Counted from the first letter of the stretch, positions 26,568 through 36,191 are shown. The stretch: 64,000 nt of DNA from an uncultured Lachnospiraceae bacterium (GCA_910584725.1 CAJUBE010000003.1:62001-126000), one strand, 5' to 3'. The notes: a model not told the origin generated them from the sequence alone. Program-made: numbers and translations.

Positions 26568-26804
26568 TCAGATCATGCGGTATATAATGATCGCCAGAGC
26601 GATCCCTAAAATGCTTGCGATCGTGATCTTAATGGACAAACCAAAAGTGACGCTCAAGATGCCCAGATCCAGTACCATAGGCTGCGACAGGCCGAAGGAC
26701 TGCCCGTAGTTCAACCAGGTGGAAGGAAACAGGCTTCCGATAAAGCCGCCGATCACGATTCCCGCCAGAATCAGCAGGAAGCAGGCCCAGTTATTTTTGC
26801 GCAT
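26568..26804 (-). CDS. DUF4321-type small membrane protein
   Basis: 78 residues with two hydrophobic segments (about 7-27 and 55-77) separated by a polar loop with GSLFPSTWLNYGQS. It resembles the DUF4321 proteins encoded before radC-mreB in Clostridia. Function unknown. It is the first gene of the cell-shape run; AAAGGAG is its ribosome site and a likely promoter lies at 26835-26863. Confidence 0.82.
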   Translation of the reverse strand: MRKNNWACFLLILAGIVIGGFIGSLFPSTWLNYGQSFGLSQPMVLDLGILSVTFGLSIKITIASILGIALAIIIYRMI

Positions 26805-26834
26805 AAAAAATAAAATCTCCTTTCCCCAACGCCC

Positions 26835-26863
26835 ATTTTAACACAATCGGAATTTGATGTACA
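26835..26863 (-). promoter_or_regulatory. Possible promoter of the DUF4321-radC-mre-min run
   Basis: On the minus strand TGTACA (26858-26863), 17 bases, TAAAAT (26835-26840). The -10 is good, the -35 weak; a shifted TTGTGT is an alternative -35. Confidence 0.5.
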
Positions 26864-26885
26864 CAAAATTTTTCAACAGTTCAGC

Positions 26886-27009
26886 CAGACCGTTATAGAG
26901 ACGGGAAATTGTGCTTGCACAAATTTATCGGCTCTCTGACGGTCTGAGGGAACGCCGTCTTATGAGCAAAGCCGCGAAATGCGCGTTAGCGCAACTTTAC
27001 AAACGGCGT
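26886..27009 (-). repeat. Two-part inverted-repeat element (element E)
   Basis: First hairpin: CAGACCGT (26886-26893) pairs ACGGTCTG (26939-26946), with inner AGAGA/TCTCT and AAATTGTGC/GCACAATTT-type arms. Second: ACGCCGT (26952-26958) pairs ACGGCGT (27003-27009) around a GCGC-TAAC-GCGC hairpin. It begins nine bases after the stop of the aminotransferase-fold gene. Confidence 0.65.
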
Positions 27010-27018
27010 ATGCAGAAC

Positions 27019-28305
27019 TTAAACTGTCACAATCCCGCGTTCCACCAGATTCTGCAGGCTCTTTAGAATACCCAGCTTCGCGTGGGGGAAGGTCAGACCA
27101 CCCTGAAAATAGACCGCGTAGGGCGGTGCGATGGGGCCGTCGGCGGAAAGTTCGATGGAGGAGCCGGAAACAAACGCCCCCGCCGCCATAATGACTTTGG
27201 AGTCATAGCCGGGCATGTCCCACGGCTCAGGTTTCACAAAACTGTCCACCGGAGCCGCGGCCTGAATGCCCTCGCAGAAGGCGCATACGCCCTCCGGGGA
27301 GCCAAAGGTCACAGCCTGAATGATGTCGTGGCGGCTCTCCGATCCGTCCGGCACCACGGCAAAGCCCAGTCTCTCGTAGATATTCGCCGCAAAGATGGCG
27401 CCTTTTAAGGCGGAAGCCGTCACCGTGGGCGCAAGAAACAGTCCCTGATAAAAGGCGGGAAGAATGCCCAGCGAGGCGCCCACCTCTTTCGCCAGTCCCG
27501 GGGAGGTCAGACGGCAGGCCGCGTTCTCGATACATTCCGCTTTTCCCGCAATATAGCCGCCGATGGGCGCAAGGCCGCCGCCCGGATTCTTGATGAGGGA
27601 ACCGACCACCATGTCCGCTCCCACTTCCGAGGGCTCCGTCGTCTCCACAAACTCCCCGTAACAGTTGTCCACCATCACGAGCACATCCGGCTTCACCTGC
27701 TTCACAAAGGCGATCAGCTCTCCAATACGCGCCACGGACAGGGTCGGCCTCGTCTGGTAGCCCTTCGATCTCTGGATGGTGACAAGCCGGGTCTTTTCGT
27801 TTATGGCGCTGCGGATGCCCTCAAAGTCAAAACCACCGTCCGGCAGAAGATCCACCTGTCTGTAAGAGATGCCGTACTCCGCAAGGGAGCCTCTGGAGGG
27901 ACGGATGCCGATCACCTCCTCCAAGGTATCGTAGGGCTTTCCCACCGGGGACAAAAGCTCGTCGCCGGGACGCAGATTGCTTGAAAGCGCAAGGGCCAGC
28001 GCATGGGTGCCGCAGGTGATCTGGGGGCGCACCAGCGCGTCCTCTGTCCGAAATACGTCCGCATACACGCTTTCCAGCGTATCCCGTCCCAGATCATTAT
28101 ATCCGTACCCCGTAGTTCCCAGAAGGCACGCCTCACTGACACTCGCCTCCTGCATCGCCCATATCACTTTAAGCTGGTTGTACTCCGCGGTTTCGTCAAT
28201 CTGTGCGAAGCGCGGCGCAAGCGCGTCAAGGATCTCCTCCCCAAATTGATACACTTTCTCCGAAATACCAAACCAGCTGTACAGTTCTTTTATATCCGTT
28301 TTCAT
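27019..28305 (-). CDS. Methionine gamma-lyase/aluminium-resistance family PLP enzyme
   Basis: 428 residues with fold-type I aminotransferase features. QITCGTHALALAL lies near residue 95, the LVMVDNCYGEFVE strand holds the PLP Asp, and GSLIKNPGGGLAPIGGYI holds the PLP Lys. This matches the YnbB/aluminium-resistance group annotated as methionine gamma-lyase family. The true substrate is unproven. It stands alone with a hairpin element after its stop. Confidence 0.85.
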   Translation of the reverse strand: MKTDIKELYSWFGISEKVYQFGEEILDALAPRFAQIDETAEYNQLKVIWAMQEASVSEACLLGTTGYGYNDLGRDTLESVYADVFRTEDALVRPQITCGTHALALALSSNLRPGDELLSPVGKPYDTLEEVIGIRPSRGSLAEYGISYRQVDLLPDGGFDFEGIRSAINEKTRLVTIQRSKGYQTRPTLSVARIGELIAFVKQVKPDVLVMVDNCYGEFVETTEPSEVGADMVVGSLIKNPGGGLAPIGGYIAGKAECIENAACRLTSPGLAKEVGASLGILPAFYQGLFLAPTVTASALKGAIFAANIYERLGFAVVPDGSESRHDIIQAVTFGSPEGVCAFCEGIQAAAPVDSFVKPEPWDMPGYDSKVIMAAGAFVSGSSIELSADGPIAPPYAVYFQGGLTFPHAKLGILKSLQNLVERGIVTV

Positions 28306-28650
28306 ACGCTGTATTTCCTTTCCTCTTCTGTCTCAGATTTTTCTTGCCATCCCGGCCGCAGGCGGCTTTTCTGCCTTTGTCTATTTTGCACACCATTTCG
28401 GGCCGATTTTGCGTCAGCCCTGCTGAAACCCTCGCAGAATCAAGGTTTTCACGCATTTATTTCCCTGCATCTTCCTGCTTTTCATCCCGCCGCCGCCCAA
28501 ATTTTCATATCCTGACAGCAATAAACATAATGATTTTTCGTTCAATAACAATATTTATTTCAAATAACACAGTCTATCAAATCGTAATTTCGTCATTTTG
28601 TCGAACCATCCCCCGGAAAATCCTATATTTCATCGGCATTTTACATATTG
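28306..28650. other. 345-base gap between the aminotransferase-fold gene and miaA
   Basis: No convincing gene is seen. It is A/T-rich in the miaA-proximal half. A possible minus-strand promoter (TTGATA at 28575-28580, 17 bases, TAAATA at 28552-28557) would give a long leader of over 200 bases for the gene ending at 27019. No riboswitch class was recognised. Confidence 0.4.
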
Positions 28651-29607
28651 TTACAGGATAATTCCTTTTTCGCGCAGGAAATCCTGCATAAAATCCAATA
28701 TTTTTTGACTATCATAGTCAAAAACGTTTTTTTCAATCCAAATTACCTCTTTTTCGCGTCGAAACCAGGTGAGCTGTCTTTTCGCAAAGTGCCTGGTGTC
28801 CCGTTTTATCAGGTATACAGCCTCCTCCCGAGAGATTTCCCCTTCCAGATAGGCCAGCATCTCCTTGTAGCCGAGCCCCTGCATGGAAACCATGTCCCTG
28901 CGGCATCCAGACTCCCACAGAGCGCGCACTTCCTCCTCCAGCCCCTGTGCCATCATCTGATCTACTCTCTCGTTAATCCGTTCATAAATGCGTTCTCTGT
29001 TGTCATTCAGGACAAAATAAGCAAAGTTGTAGGGGGACGTGTTCTGTCTCTGTTCCCTGTTATGGTCGGATATCTTTTTTCCCGTCTTCTCGTAAAACTC
29101 AATGGCGCGGATCACCCGTTTTATATTGTGTGCATGGATGCTTTCGCAGGACTCCGGATCTACGGCGCGAAGCCGTTCAAAAAGCGCCTCCGGGCCCTCC
29201 CTGCAGGCCTGCTCCTCCAAAGACTGCCGAAGCGCCGTGTCCTCATCATTTTCCGTAAAATCAATGTCATAGACAAGGGCCTGAATATAAAATCCGGTGC
29301 CGCCCGCAACAATGGGGATATGCCCCCGGCTGTAAATTTCTTCCGCCGCCTGTTTCGCCAGCTTTTGAAACACCACCACATTAAACTCCTGCTCCGGCTC
29401 CAGCACATCGATCAGATGATGGGGCACGCCGTCCATTTCCTCCCGCGTAATCTTGGCAGAGCCGATGTCCATGCGACGGTATACCTGCATGGAATCGGCG
29501 GAGATAATCTCTCCGCCAATGGCCTTGGCAAGCGCGATGGAAAGGGCGGTCTTCCCCACCGCCGTAGGCCCCGTCAAAATAACCAGCGGGCGCTTTGTCG
29601 TTTCCAC
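28651..29607 (-). CDS. miaA: tRNA dimethylallyltransferase
   Basis: About 318 residues from the GTG at 29607, which follows GGAGG at a spacing of 8. The longer frame to 29646 only translates the family A repeat. The P-loop GPTAVGKTAL (about residues 13-22), SADSMQVYRRMDIGSAK and AGGTGFYI are MiaA signatures. It adds a dimethylallyl group to A37 of tRNAs. MiaB, encoded in the same run, then methylthiolates that product. Confidence 0.95.
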   Translation of the reverse strand: METTKRPLVILTGPTAVGKTALSIALAKAIGGEIISADSMQVYRRMDIGSAKITREEMDGVPHHLIDVLEPEQEFNVVVFQKLAKQAAEEIYSRGHIPIVAGGTGFYIQALVYDIDFTENDEDTALRQSLEEQACREGPEALFERLRAVDPESCESIHAHNIKRVIRAIEFYEKTGKKISDHNREQRQNTSPYNFAYFVLNDNRERIYERINERVDQMMAQGLEEEVRALWESGCRRDMVSMQGLGYKEMLAYLEGEISREEAVYLIKRDTRHFAKRQLTWFRREKEVIWIEKNVFDYDSQKILDFMQDFLREKGIIL

Positions 29608-29624
29608 TCTATTCACCTCCATGC

Positions 29625-29718
29625 GGAGAATGCCGCTTTCCGGCATTCTCTTACGCGAAACTTAGTACTTCTTAACGAAGCAGCCTCTGCTGCTGAGTTT
29701 TAGAAGTACTTTTCGCGT
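29625..29718 (-). repeat. Family A structured repeat, copy 4 (after mutL)
   Basis: GGAGAATGCC pairs GGCATTCTC (29642-29650); outer arms ACGCGAAA (29653-29660) and TTTCGCGT (29711-29718); AGTACTTC/GAAGTACT within. It ends three bases before the mutL stop and reaches the miaA leader. Confidence 0.82.
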
Positions 29719-29721
29719 TTC

Positions 29722-31848
29722 TCACACAATTCGTTTAAATTTCTTTTCAATCTCCTGCTTACTCATGGAAATAATCGTCGGTCTGCCGTGGGGACAGTTA
29801 TAGGGGTTATCCAATGTCAGAAGTTCGTCGATCAGCGCTTCCATCTCCTGTCGGCTCATGCGCATATTGCCCTTAACCGCCGCCTTACATGCCATGGTGG
29901 CAATACGGTTTCGTATGCTCTCCGGCGTTCCCGTCACCGCCTCGGCTGACAGCTCATCCAGTACCTCATAGAAAAACTCCCCCTCGGCAAAACCGTACAG
30001 ATCCAGCGGAATGCCCCGGATCGCATAGTCGTTCCCGCCAAACTCCTCGATCGCAAACCCCAGCGCCTCGAAATCCTCCATGTGGCTTTGGAGACACTCC
30101 CTCTCCTGATTGTTTAATGTCACGATCATGGGCGGATTGATGCTCTGGGAGACAATCTCCTTTTCCCTGAAGCGCCGCATCAGCCGCTCATACCGCACCT
30201 TTTCGTGGGCGGCGTGCTGGTCTACGATCAAAAGCTTATCCTGATAGGAAATCAGCCAGTATGTCTCGAAGAGCTGCCCGATGATCTCGTACTGCTCCTT
30301 CGCCTTCGCGGAGAGAAGCTTATCGTCGAACATCGTCATCTGTTCCGGCTTTCCCGCCGGCATCTGTGACTCTGATTCTACGGTTCGAAAACTGGCGTTT
30401 TCCCCGTCATCAGTCTCCGGCGGCATTTCCTGTGCCGTGGGCGCCGTTTTCTGCATACCGGCATCTGCCTCTGGCGGCGTTGTCTGTGCCGCCGATACGG
30501 ACTGAAACGCCGGATTCTTCCGGTCTTCTGCAGCTTCTCCGCGCAGAGCACGCGTCCCCCCGTCTGCGTGATAGGCCGTCGTCTGTCTGAGGACGTTCGC
30601 CTCCGCCGGGCGGCTCTTCTCATAGATCGCGCGGATGGACGCCGCCTGTTCCGGTTCTCCCGCCACTTCCGGAAACGGCATTTCCACCACAGCCGGAGCC
30701 GGCTGTCCCGGCATAACGCCGTCTACTGCCTCATGGACACGCGCAATCCTTCTTTTCTCGAAGGGCTCCGGCGCCGTCTCTCTCGCCCGTCCGCCGCTTC
30801 CCCCAGCCGCTTTTTCTTTTGTTTTCTCAGGTTCAGACAGGCTTACCTCGGGAATCATCTCCCTGCCTTTAAGCGCTTCCTCCACAGCCGCCCGCACCGT
30901 CTCGTAAAAGTCCGGCGCGTCCGCGATCCGCACCTCCATCTTGGAGGGGTGGACATTCACGTCGATCTTCTCCGTATCGATCTGAAAATGCAGGATACAG
31001 AAGGGAAATTTATGCTGCATTAAGTATTCCCGATATCCCTCCTCCACCGCCTTGCTGATTAAGGTGCTGCGGACATACCTGCCGTTGATATAAAAAATCT
31101 CGTAAGAGCGGTTTGCCCGGTTGATCACCGGCTTCCCCAAAAGCCCTGTCACCGTCATCCCGCCATGACCGCAATGAAAATCCATGAGCGCATCCGCGAT
31201 ATCTTTCCCATAAATGCGATAAACAATCTCCCGCAGATCACCGCTGCCTGTCGTATAGAATTTATTCTGTCCGTTTAACAGAAACTTAAAAGACACCCGC
31301 GGGTTGGACATGGCCAGGTGCTCCATCAGATCCGCCACATAGGAACCTTCCGTCCGGGGCTGTTTTAAGAACTTTTTCCGGGGCGGCGTATTGTAAAAGA
31401 GGTTCCGCACAAGTAAAGTCGTGCCGCCCGGCGCGCCGATCTCCTCCCGCTCCTTCTCCAAGCCGCCCTCGATCAGAAACCGCACCCCCGTCAGTTCCTC
31501 CGGTGTCTTGGTAATCAGCTCCACCTGGGCCACCGCCGCGATGCTGGCCAGCGCCTCCCCCCGGAATCCAAGGCTGACCAATTTGGTCAAATCATCTGCG
31601 GAGGAAATTTTGCTGGTGGCATGACGCAAAAAAGCGTTCTCCACCTGTGATTTCTCGATACCGCCGCCGTTGTCCGTCACCCGGATCAGACTCGTGCCGC
31701 CGTCCTTGATCTCCACCGTAATGGCATCTGCCCCCGCGTCGATGGCGTTCTCCACCAGCTCCTTCACCACGCTGGCCGGCCGCTCCACCACCTCCCCGGC
31801 GGCGATCTTGTCTATGGTCTGGTTGTCGAGTATGTTTATTTTCGCCAC
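29722..31848 (-). CDS. mutL: DNA mismatch repair protein MutL
   Basis: About 708 residues from the GTG at 31848, with AGGAGG just upstream. The frame back to 31890 reads through the family A repeat and is rejected. GHKL ATPase motifs are present: ELVENAIDAGA (Asn-bearing), DNGGGI, GFRGEALASI. The C-terminal endonuclease-type domain shows DQHAAHEKVRYER and ACKAAVKGN; GRPTIISMSK is near the end. A low-complexity linker lies at about residues 345-500. It acts with MutS, encoded upstream. Confidence 0.95.
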   Translation of the reverse strand: MAKINILDNQTIDKIAAGEVVERPASVVKELVENAIDAGADAITVEIKDGGTSLIRVTDNGGGIEKSQVENAFLRHATSKISSADDLTKLVSLGFRGEALASIAAVAQVELITKTPEELTGVRFLIEGGLEKEREEIGAPGGTTLLVRNLFYNTPPRKKFLKQPRTEGSYVADLMEHLAMSNPRVSFKFLLNGQNKFYTTGSGDLREIVYRIYGKDIADALMDFHCGHGGMTVTGLLGKPVINRANRSYEIFYINGRYVRSTLISKAVEEGYREYLMQHKFPFCILHFQIDTEKIDVNVHPSKMEVRIADAPDFYETVRAAVEEALKGREMIPEVSLSEPEKTKEKAAGGSGGRARETAPEPFEKRRIARVHEAVDGVMPGQPAPAVVEMPFPEVAGEPEQAASIRAIYEKSRPAEANVLRQTTAYHADGGTRALRGEAAEDRKNPAFQSVSAAQTTPPEADAGMQKTAPTAQEMPPETDDGENASFRTVESESQMPAGKPEQMTMFDDKLLSAKAKEQYEIIGQLFETYWLISYQDKLLIVDQHAAHEKVRYERLMRRFREKEIVSQSINPPMIVTLNNQERECLQSHMEDFEALGFAIEEFGGNDYAIRGIPLDLYGFAEGEFFYEVLDELSAEAVTGTPESIRNRIATMACKAAVKGNMRMSRQEMEALIDELLTLDNPYNCPHGRPTIISMSKQEIEKKFKRIV

Positions 31849-31867
31849 TTTTCCTCCTCGTTCGCTC

Positions 31868-31961
31868 GGAGAATGCTGTTTTTCAAGCATTCTCTGACGT
31901 GAGATTTAGAACTTCTTCGCGAAACAGCCTATGCTGTGAGCGTTAGAAGTTCTTCTCACGT
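31868..31961 (-). repeat. Family A structured repeat, copy 5 (after mutS)
   Basis: GGAGAATGC pairs GCATTCTC; outer arms ACGTGAGA (31897-31904) and TCTCACGT (31954-31961); AGAACTTC/GAAGTTCT within. The right arm overlaps the mutS stop codon (31956-31958). Confidence 0.8.
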
Positions 31962-34610
31962 TCCCCACCTGTTTTTCAACCTGTTTTGCAGCCGGTAAAG
32001 TGTATTCAGCGCGTCCACCGGCGTCAGATTGCTCACGTCGATCTCTTTCAACTCCTGTATCACATCCTCGTCCGTCACGGTGTCAAACAGGGAAATCTGC
32101 TCCAGATCCACCTCGTCGTACCTGACGCTCTTTTTCTTCTCGCTCTTTCCCCTGTCGATCTCGATGCTCTGCACCTTCTCGGTGATATCGTTATCGCTTA
32201 ACTGCTCCACGATCTCTTTCGCCCGGTCGATCACCATGTCGGGCACACCCGCCAGCTTTGCCACCTGGATGCCGTAGCTCTTATCGGCCCCGCCCTTCAC
32301 GATCTTTCTGAGGAATACGATGTCGTCCCCCTTCTCCTTGACTGCAATGCAGTAGTTGTTTACATTGTCCATCTTGCCTTCCAGCTCGGTCAGCTCGTGG
32401 TAATGGGTGGCGAACAGCGTCTTGGCGCCGAGAATCCGCCTGTTGCTGATATGCTCGATCACCGCCCAGGCGATACTCAGGCCGTCAAAGGTGGATGTGC
32501 CGCGCCCGATCTCATCGAGTACCAACAGGCTGTCCGGCGTGGCGTTTCGTAAAATATTTGCCACCTCGTTCATCTCCACCATAAACGTGGACTGCCCGCT
32601 CGCCAGATCATCGGAGGCGCCGACTCTGGTGAAAATCCTGTCCACAATGCCGATATTCGCCTGTTTTGCAGGCACAAAGGAGCCGATCTGGGTCATCAGC
32701 ACAATCAGAGCCACCTGCCGCATATAGGTGGATTTTCCCGCCATATTGGGGCCTGTAATGACCGCAATACAGTGCTTCTTATCGTCCAGATGAGTGTCGT
32801 TTGCAATGAACATGTCGTTCTGGATCATCTGCTCCACCACGGGGTGCCGCCCCTCTTTGATATCAATCACGCCCTTTTCATTGAGCGCGGGGCGCACATA
32901 ATGGTTCTGCTCCGCCACAAAGGCCAATGAGGTGAACACGTCCAGCCGAGCCACGGAGCGGGCGGTTTTTTGAATCCGTTCCACCTCCCCGGCGATGGCC
33001 TCCCTGATCTCACAGAACAGGTCGTATTCCAGTGTAAAGAGTTTATCCTCCGCGTTCAGGATGGAATCCTCCAGCTCCTTCAATTTAGGGGTCGTATACC
33101 GCTCCGCGTTGGCCAGCGTCTGCTTGCGCACATAGTCCTCCGGCACCTGATCACGGTAGGAATTGGTCACTTCGAAATAGTAGCCGAAAACCTTATTGTA
33201 CTTGATGCGCAAATTTCTGATGCCTGTGCGCTCCCGGTCTTCCTCCTCAAGCTGCGCCAGCCACTTTTTCCCGTCGGTTTTTGCTTTTTTCAGGGAATCT
33301 ATCGTCCCGTTAAATCCCTCCCTGATGATACCGCCCTCCCTGACGGCAATGGGCGGCTCCTCCGTAATCGCGTCGTCAATCAGCTTATGGATATCCTCAA
33401 GCGGATCCATATGTTCAAGGATTTCTTTTAAAAGCGGCGCTTCAAAATCGGCCAGCACCGTCCGCAGAGAAGGCAGCATGGCCAGAGAATTGCGCAGCGC
33501 GATCAGATCCCGTGGATTGGCCGTCTTGTAACTAACCCTGCCGAGAAGCCTCTCCAGATCATAGATGGCATGAAGATACTCCCGCAGCTCCTCGCGGTCA
33601 ACGCTCCGTCTACAAAGCTCCTCCACCGCATTAAGCCGCTTTTCGATCCGCTCTCTGTCAATGAGAGGCTGTTCTATGTACTTGCGCAGAAGCCGTCCGC
33701 CGAGCGCCGTTTTTGTGCGGTCGAGCACGCCGAGAAGAGAACCTTTTTTCTGTTTCTCCCGCAGCGTCTCAAGAAGTTCCAGATTTCGTCTTGTGGAGCT
33801 GTCCAAAAGCATGTATTTGGTGCTCAGATAAGGATAGATATGCGTCATATGGGAAAGGGAGGTCTTTTGCGTCTCGTAAAGATACGTAAGCAGCGCTCCC
33901 GCCGCAGTGATTCCTACGGGGAAATCCTCAATTCCCAACCCTTTCAGCGTATTCACCCGGAAATGCCGCATCAGCGTTTTTTTACAGCCCTCCTCGTCGA
34001 AATAATGAGGGGACAAGGAATAGACAGACACGTTCAGCCGACTTTTCAAGTCCTCGATATCATAGCCGCTGACGAAGAACTGTTCGTTGCAGATCACCTC
34101 CGAGGGAGCGTACTTGTTGATTTCATCCTGCAGCCTGCGGATATCCTCCACTTCTGTCAGGTAGTAGTCCCCCGTGGTGACGTCCGCCACCGACAATCCG
34201 ATCTTTCCGGGAAAATAAGCGACGCAGAGCAGGTAATTGTTTTTGCTGTCATCCAGCGCCTGTATATTCAGGTTCGTCCCCGGCGTCACAACCCGGATGA
34301 CTTCCCGCTTTACGATACCTTTCGCACTTTTGGGATCCTCTACCTGTTCGCAGATCGCCACCTTGTAGCCTTTGGAAACCAGCTTGTTCAGATAAGTGTC
34401 CACCGCGTGATAGGGAACGCCGCACATGGGCGCGCGCTCCTCCTGCCCGCAGCTTTTTCCCGTCAGTGTAATCTCCAGCTCTTTGGAGGCCGTCAGCGCG
34501 TCCTCAAAGAACATTTCGTAAAAATCTCCCAGTCTGTAAAATAGGATGCAGTCCTCATACTCCTTCTTTGTATCGAGGTACTGCTGCATCATTGGTGTCA
34601 ATTCAGCCAT
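31956..34610 (-). CDS. mutS: DNA mismatch repair protein MutS
   Basis: 884 residues. The N-terminal mismatch-binding domain has LGDFYEMFFEDA (about residues 26-37). The ATPase domain has GPNMAGKSTYMRQ and DEIGRGTSTFDGLSIAWA, followed by the LFATHYHEL segment. Its start overlaps the miaB stop by 13 bases, without a clear ribosome site, so translation is probably coupled. It recognises mismatches and recruits MutL. Confidence 0.97.
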   Translation of the reverse strand: MAELTPMMQQYLDTKKEYEDCILFYRLGDFYEMFFEDALTASKELEITLTGKSCGQEERAPMCGVPYHAVDTYLNKLVSKGYKVAICEQVEDPKSAKGIVKREVIRVVTPGTNLNIQALDDSKNNYLLCVAYFPGKIGLSVADVTTGDYYLTEVEDIRRLQDEINKYAPSEVICNEQFFVSGYDIEDLKSRLNVSVYSLSPHYFDEEGCKKTLMRHFRVNTLKGLGIEDFPVGITAAGALLTYLYETQKTSLSHMTHIYPYLSTKYMLLDSSTRRNLELLETLREKQKKGSLLGVLDRTKTALGGRLLRKYIEQPLIDRERIEKRLNAVEELCRRSVDREELREYLHAIYDLERLLGRVSYKTANPRDLIALRNSLAMLPSLRTVLADFEAPLLKEILEHMDPLEDIHKLIDDAITEEPPIAVREGGIIREGFNGTIDSLKKAKTDGKKWLAQLEEEDRERTGIRNLRIKYNKVFGYYFEVTNSYRDQVPEDYVRKQTLANAERYTTPKLKELEDSILNAEDKLFTLEYDLFCEIREAIAGEVERIQKTARSVARLDVFTSLAFVAEQNHYVRPALNEKGVIDIKEGRHPVVEQMIQNDMFIANDTHLDDKKHCIAVITGPNMAGKSTYMRQVALIVLMTQIGSFVPAKQANIGIVDRIFTRVGASDDLASGQSTFMVEMNEVANILRNATPDSLLVLDEIGRGTSTFDGLSIAWAVIEHISNRRILGAKTLFATHYHELTELEGKMDNVNNYCIAVKEKGDDIVFLRKIVKGGADKSYGIQVAKLAGVPDMVIDRAKEIVEQLSDNDITEKVQSIEIDRGKSEKKKSVRYDEVDLEQISLFDTVTDEDVIQELKEIDVSNLTPVDALNTLYRLQNRLKNRWGT

Positions 34611-36121
34611 TGGTTATCAACCATCTTTCCTAATCTTGTATGCTTGGTTTGACCCAGCCAGTCAACCATGCGTCCCGTATAATAAAAGCCGTGACAGGTG
34701 TCCAGCACCACCATAACAAATTTGCCGACAAGCCGCCTGTCCGCCTTGAAGTGAACCAGCATGTTATTGCCAAGCCGCCCAGTGACAAAGGCCGGATCCT
34801 GCTCGTTCACCTCTTCCACAAGGGCCTCCATAACTTTTCCCTCCCAAAGCGCGGCCCGCGCCTTCGCCGTCTCCTGCACCACGGCGAGGAGCCTGTCAAA
34901 TCCCTCGTGTACAATTTTCTCCGGTACCTGGTTCTCCATGGCCGCCGCTGGAGTGCCTGTCCGCGGAGAATAGATGAAGGTGAAGGCGTTGTCGAACTGT
35001 ACCTTCCTCACCACGTCGATGGTCTCCTCCACGTCCTCCGGCGTCTCCCCCGGAAAGCCCACGATCAGATCCGTGGTGATCGCGATATCGGGAATGGCGG
35101 CCTTCAGCTTATCCACCAGCGCCAGATACTGCGCCTTCGTGTAACGCCTGTTCATAGCCTGCAGGATGCGGTCAGAGCCAGCCTGCAGGGGTAGATGAAG
35201 ATGACGACATATTTTAGTGGAACGTCTCATCACCTCGATCAGCTCGTCCGACAGATCCTTGGGATGGGAAGTCATAAATCGGATACGCCGCAGTCCCTCG
35301 ATCTTTTCCACCTCCCGCAATAGTTCGGCAAAAGTTATCGGGGGCTTCAGATTCTTCCCGTAGGAGTTGACATTCTGCCCAAGCAGCATGATTTCCGCCA
35401 CGCCATCCTCCACAAGCGCTTCAATCTCCCGCAGAATATCCTTCGGTTCCCTGCTTCTCTCCCGCCCGCGCACATAGGGCACGATACAATAGCTGCAAAA
35501 ATTATTGCAGCCAAACATAATGTTCACGCCGGACTTATAGCTGTACTTGCGCTTTACCGGCAGATTTTCCACGATTTTGTCCGTCTCCTCCCGGATATCC
35601 ACAATCATATCCTCGGAGGCCAGCGTCCTAGAGAGAAGCTCCGCAAACTGAAAAAGGTTGTGGGTGCCGAAGATCAAATCCACAAACCGATAGCTTTTCT
35701 GTATCTTTTCAATGACCGCCTGCTCCTGCATCATACAGCCGCAGAGCGCGATTTTGAGATGAGGTTTCTTCTTTTTCAGGCTGTTTAAGAAGCCCAGCCG
35801 CCCATATACCCTTTGGTTGGCGTTGTCCCTCACGGTACAGGTGTTGTAGATGACAAAATCCGCCTCCTCCTCCGCATCGGTCAGCTCGTAGCCCGCCTGC
35901 GCAAGAATGCCGGAGAGCTTCTCGGAATCCCGGGCATTCATCTGACAACCCATGCACACCGAACACGCATATAACGGACGCCCAAATTCTTCCGACTTCT
36001 TTTTTACAATCTCACGGCATTTTTTTATATAATAATACTCTCTCAACGGTTCTTCGGTTGGCGGGTCTGCTTCCATATCTATTTGTTCTATGATTTTTTC
36101 TATTTCCTCATTTCTCGTCAT
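34598..36121 (-). CDS. miaB: tRNA methylthiotransferase
   Basis: 507 residues. The N-terminal cluster cysteines lie in SVCMGCQMNARDSEK, CTVRDNA and CGCMMQE. The radical-SAM motif is CNNFCSYCIVPYVRGRE (about residue 205). A TRAM domain ends the protein. It converts i6A37 of tRNA to ms2i6A37, acting after MiaA. It heads the miaB-mutS-mutL-miaA run; GAGGG is the ribosome site and the promoter is at 36157-36185. Confidence 0.96.
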   Translation of the reverse strand: MTRNEEIEKIIEQIDMEADPPTEEPLREYYYIKKCREIVKKKSEEFGRPLYACSVCMGCQMNARDSEKLSGILAQAGYELTDAEEEADFVIYNTCTVRDNANQRVYGRLGFLNSLKKKKPHLKIALCGCMMQEQAVIEKIQKSYRFVDLIFGTHNLFQFAELLSRTLASEDMIVDIREETDKIVENLPVKRKYSYKSGVNIMFGCNNFCSYCIVPYVRGRERSREPKDILREIEALVEDGVAEIMLLGQNVNSYGKNLKPPITFAELLREVEKIEGLRRIRFMTSHPKDLSDELIEVMRRSTKICRHLHLPLQAGSDRILQAMNRRYTKAQYLALVDKLKAAIPDIAITTDLIVGFPGETPEDVEETIDVVRKVQFDNAFTFIYSPRTGTPAAAMENQVPEKIVHEGFDRLLAVVQETAKARAALWEGKVMEALVEEVNEQDPAFVTGRLGNNMLVHFKADRRLVGKFVMVVLDTCHGFYYTGRMVDWLGQTKHTRLGKMVDNQWLN

Positions 36122-36156
36122 TCCTTCGCCCTCTTTGCTTTTTATAAGCTCATATT

Positions 36157-36185
36157 ATAATAATTGATTTCGTAGCAATTTGCAA
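36157..36185 (-). promoter_or_regulatory. Sigma-A promoter of the miaB-mutS-mutL-miaA run
   Basis: On the minus strand TTGCAA (36180-36185), 17 bases, TATTAT (36157-36162). The transcript would begin about 30 bases before miaB. It is the last recognisable host element before the prophage. Confidence 0.75.
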
Positions 36186-36191
36186 TAAGAA

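Noticed and set aside
29608..29646. Longer N-terminus of miaA
   Set aside because: The extra codons translate the family A hairpin; the GTG at 29607 has a proper ribosome site.
31849..31890. Longer N-terminus of mutL
   Set aside because: The extension lies in the family A repeat and upstream of AGGAGG, which serves the GTG at 31848.
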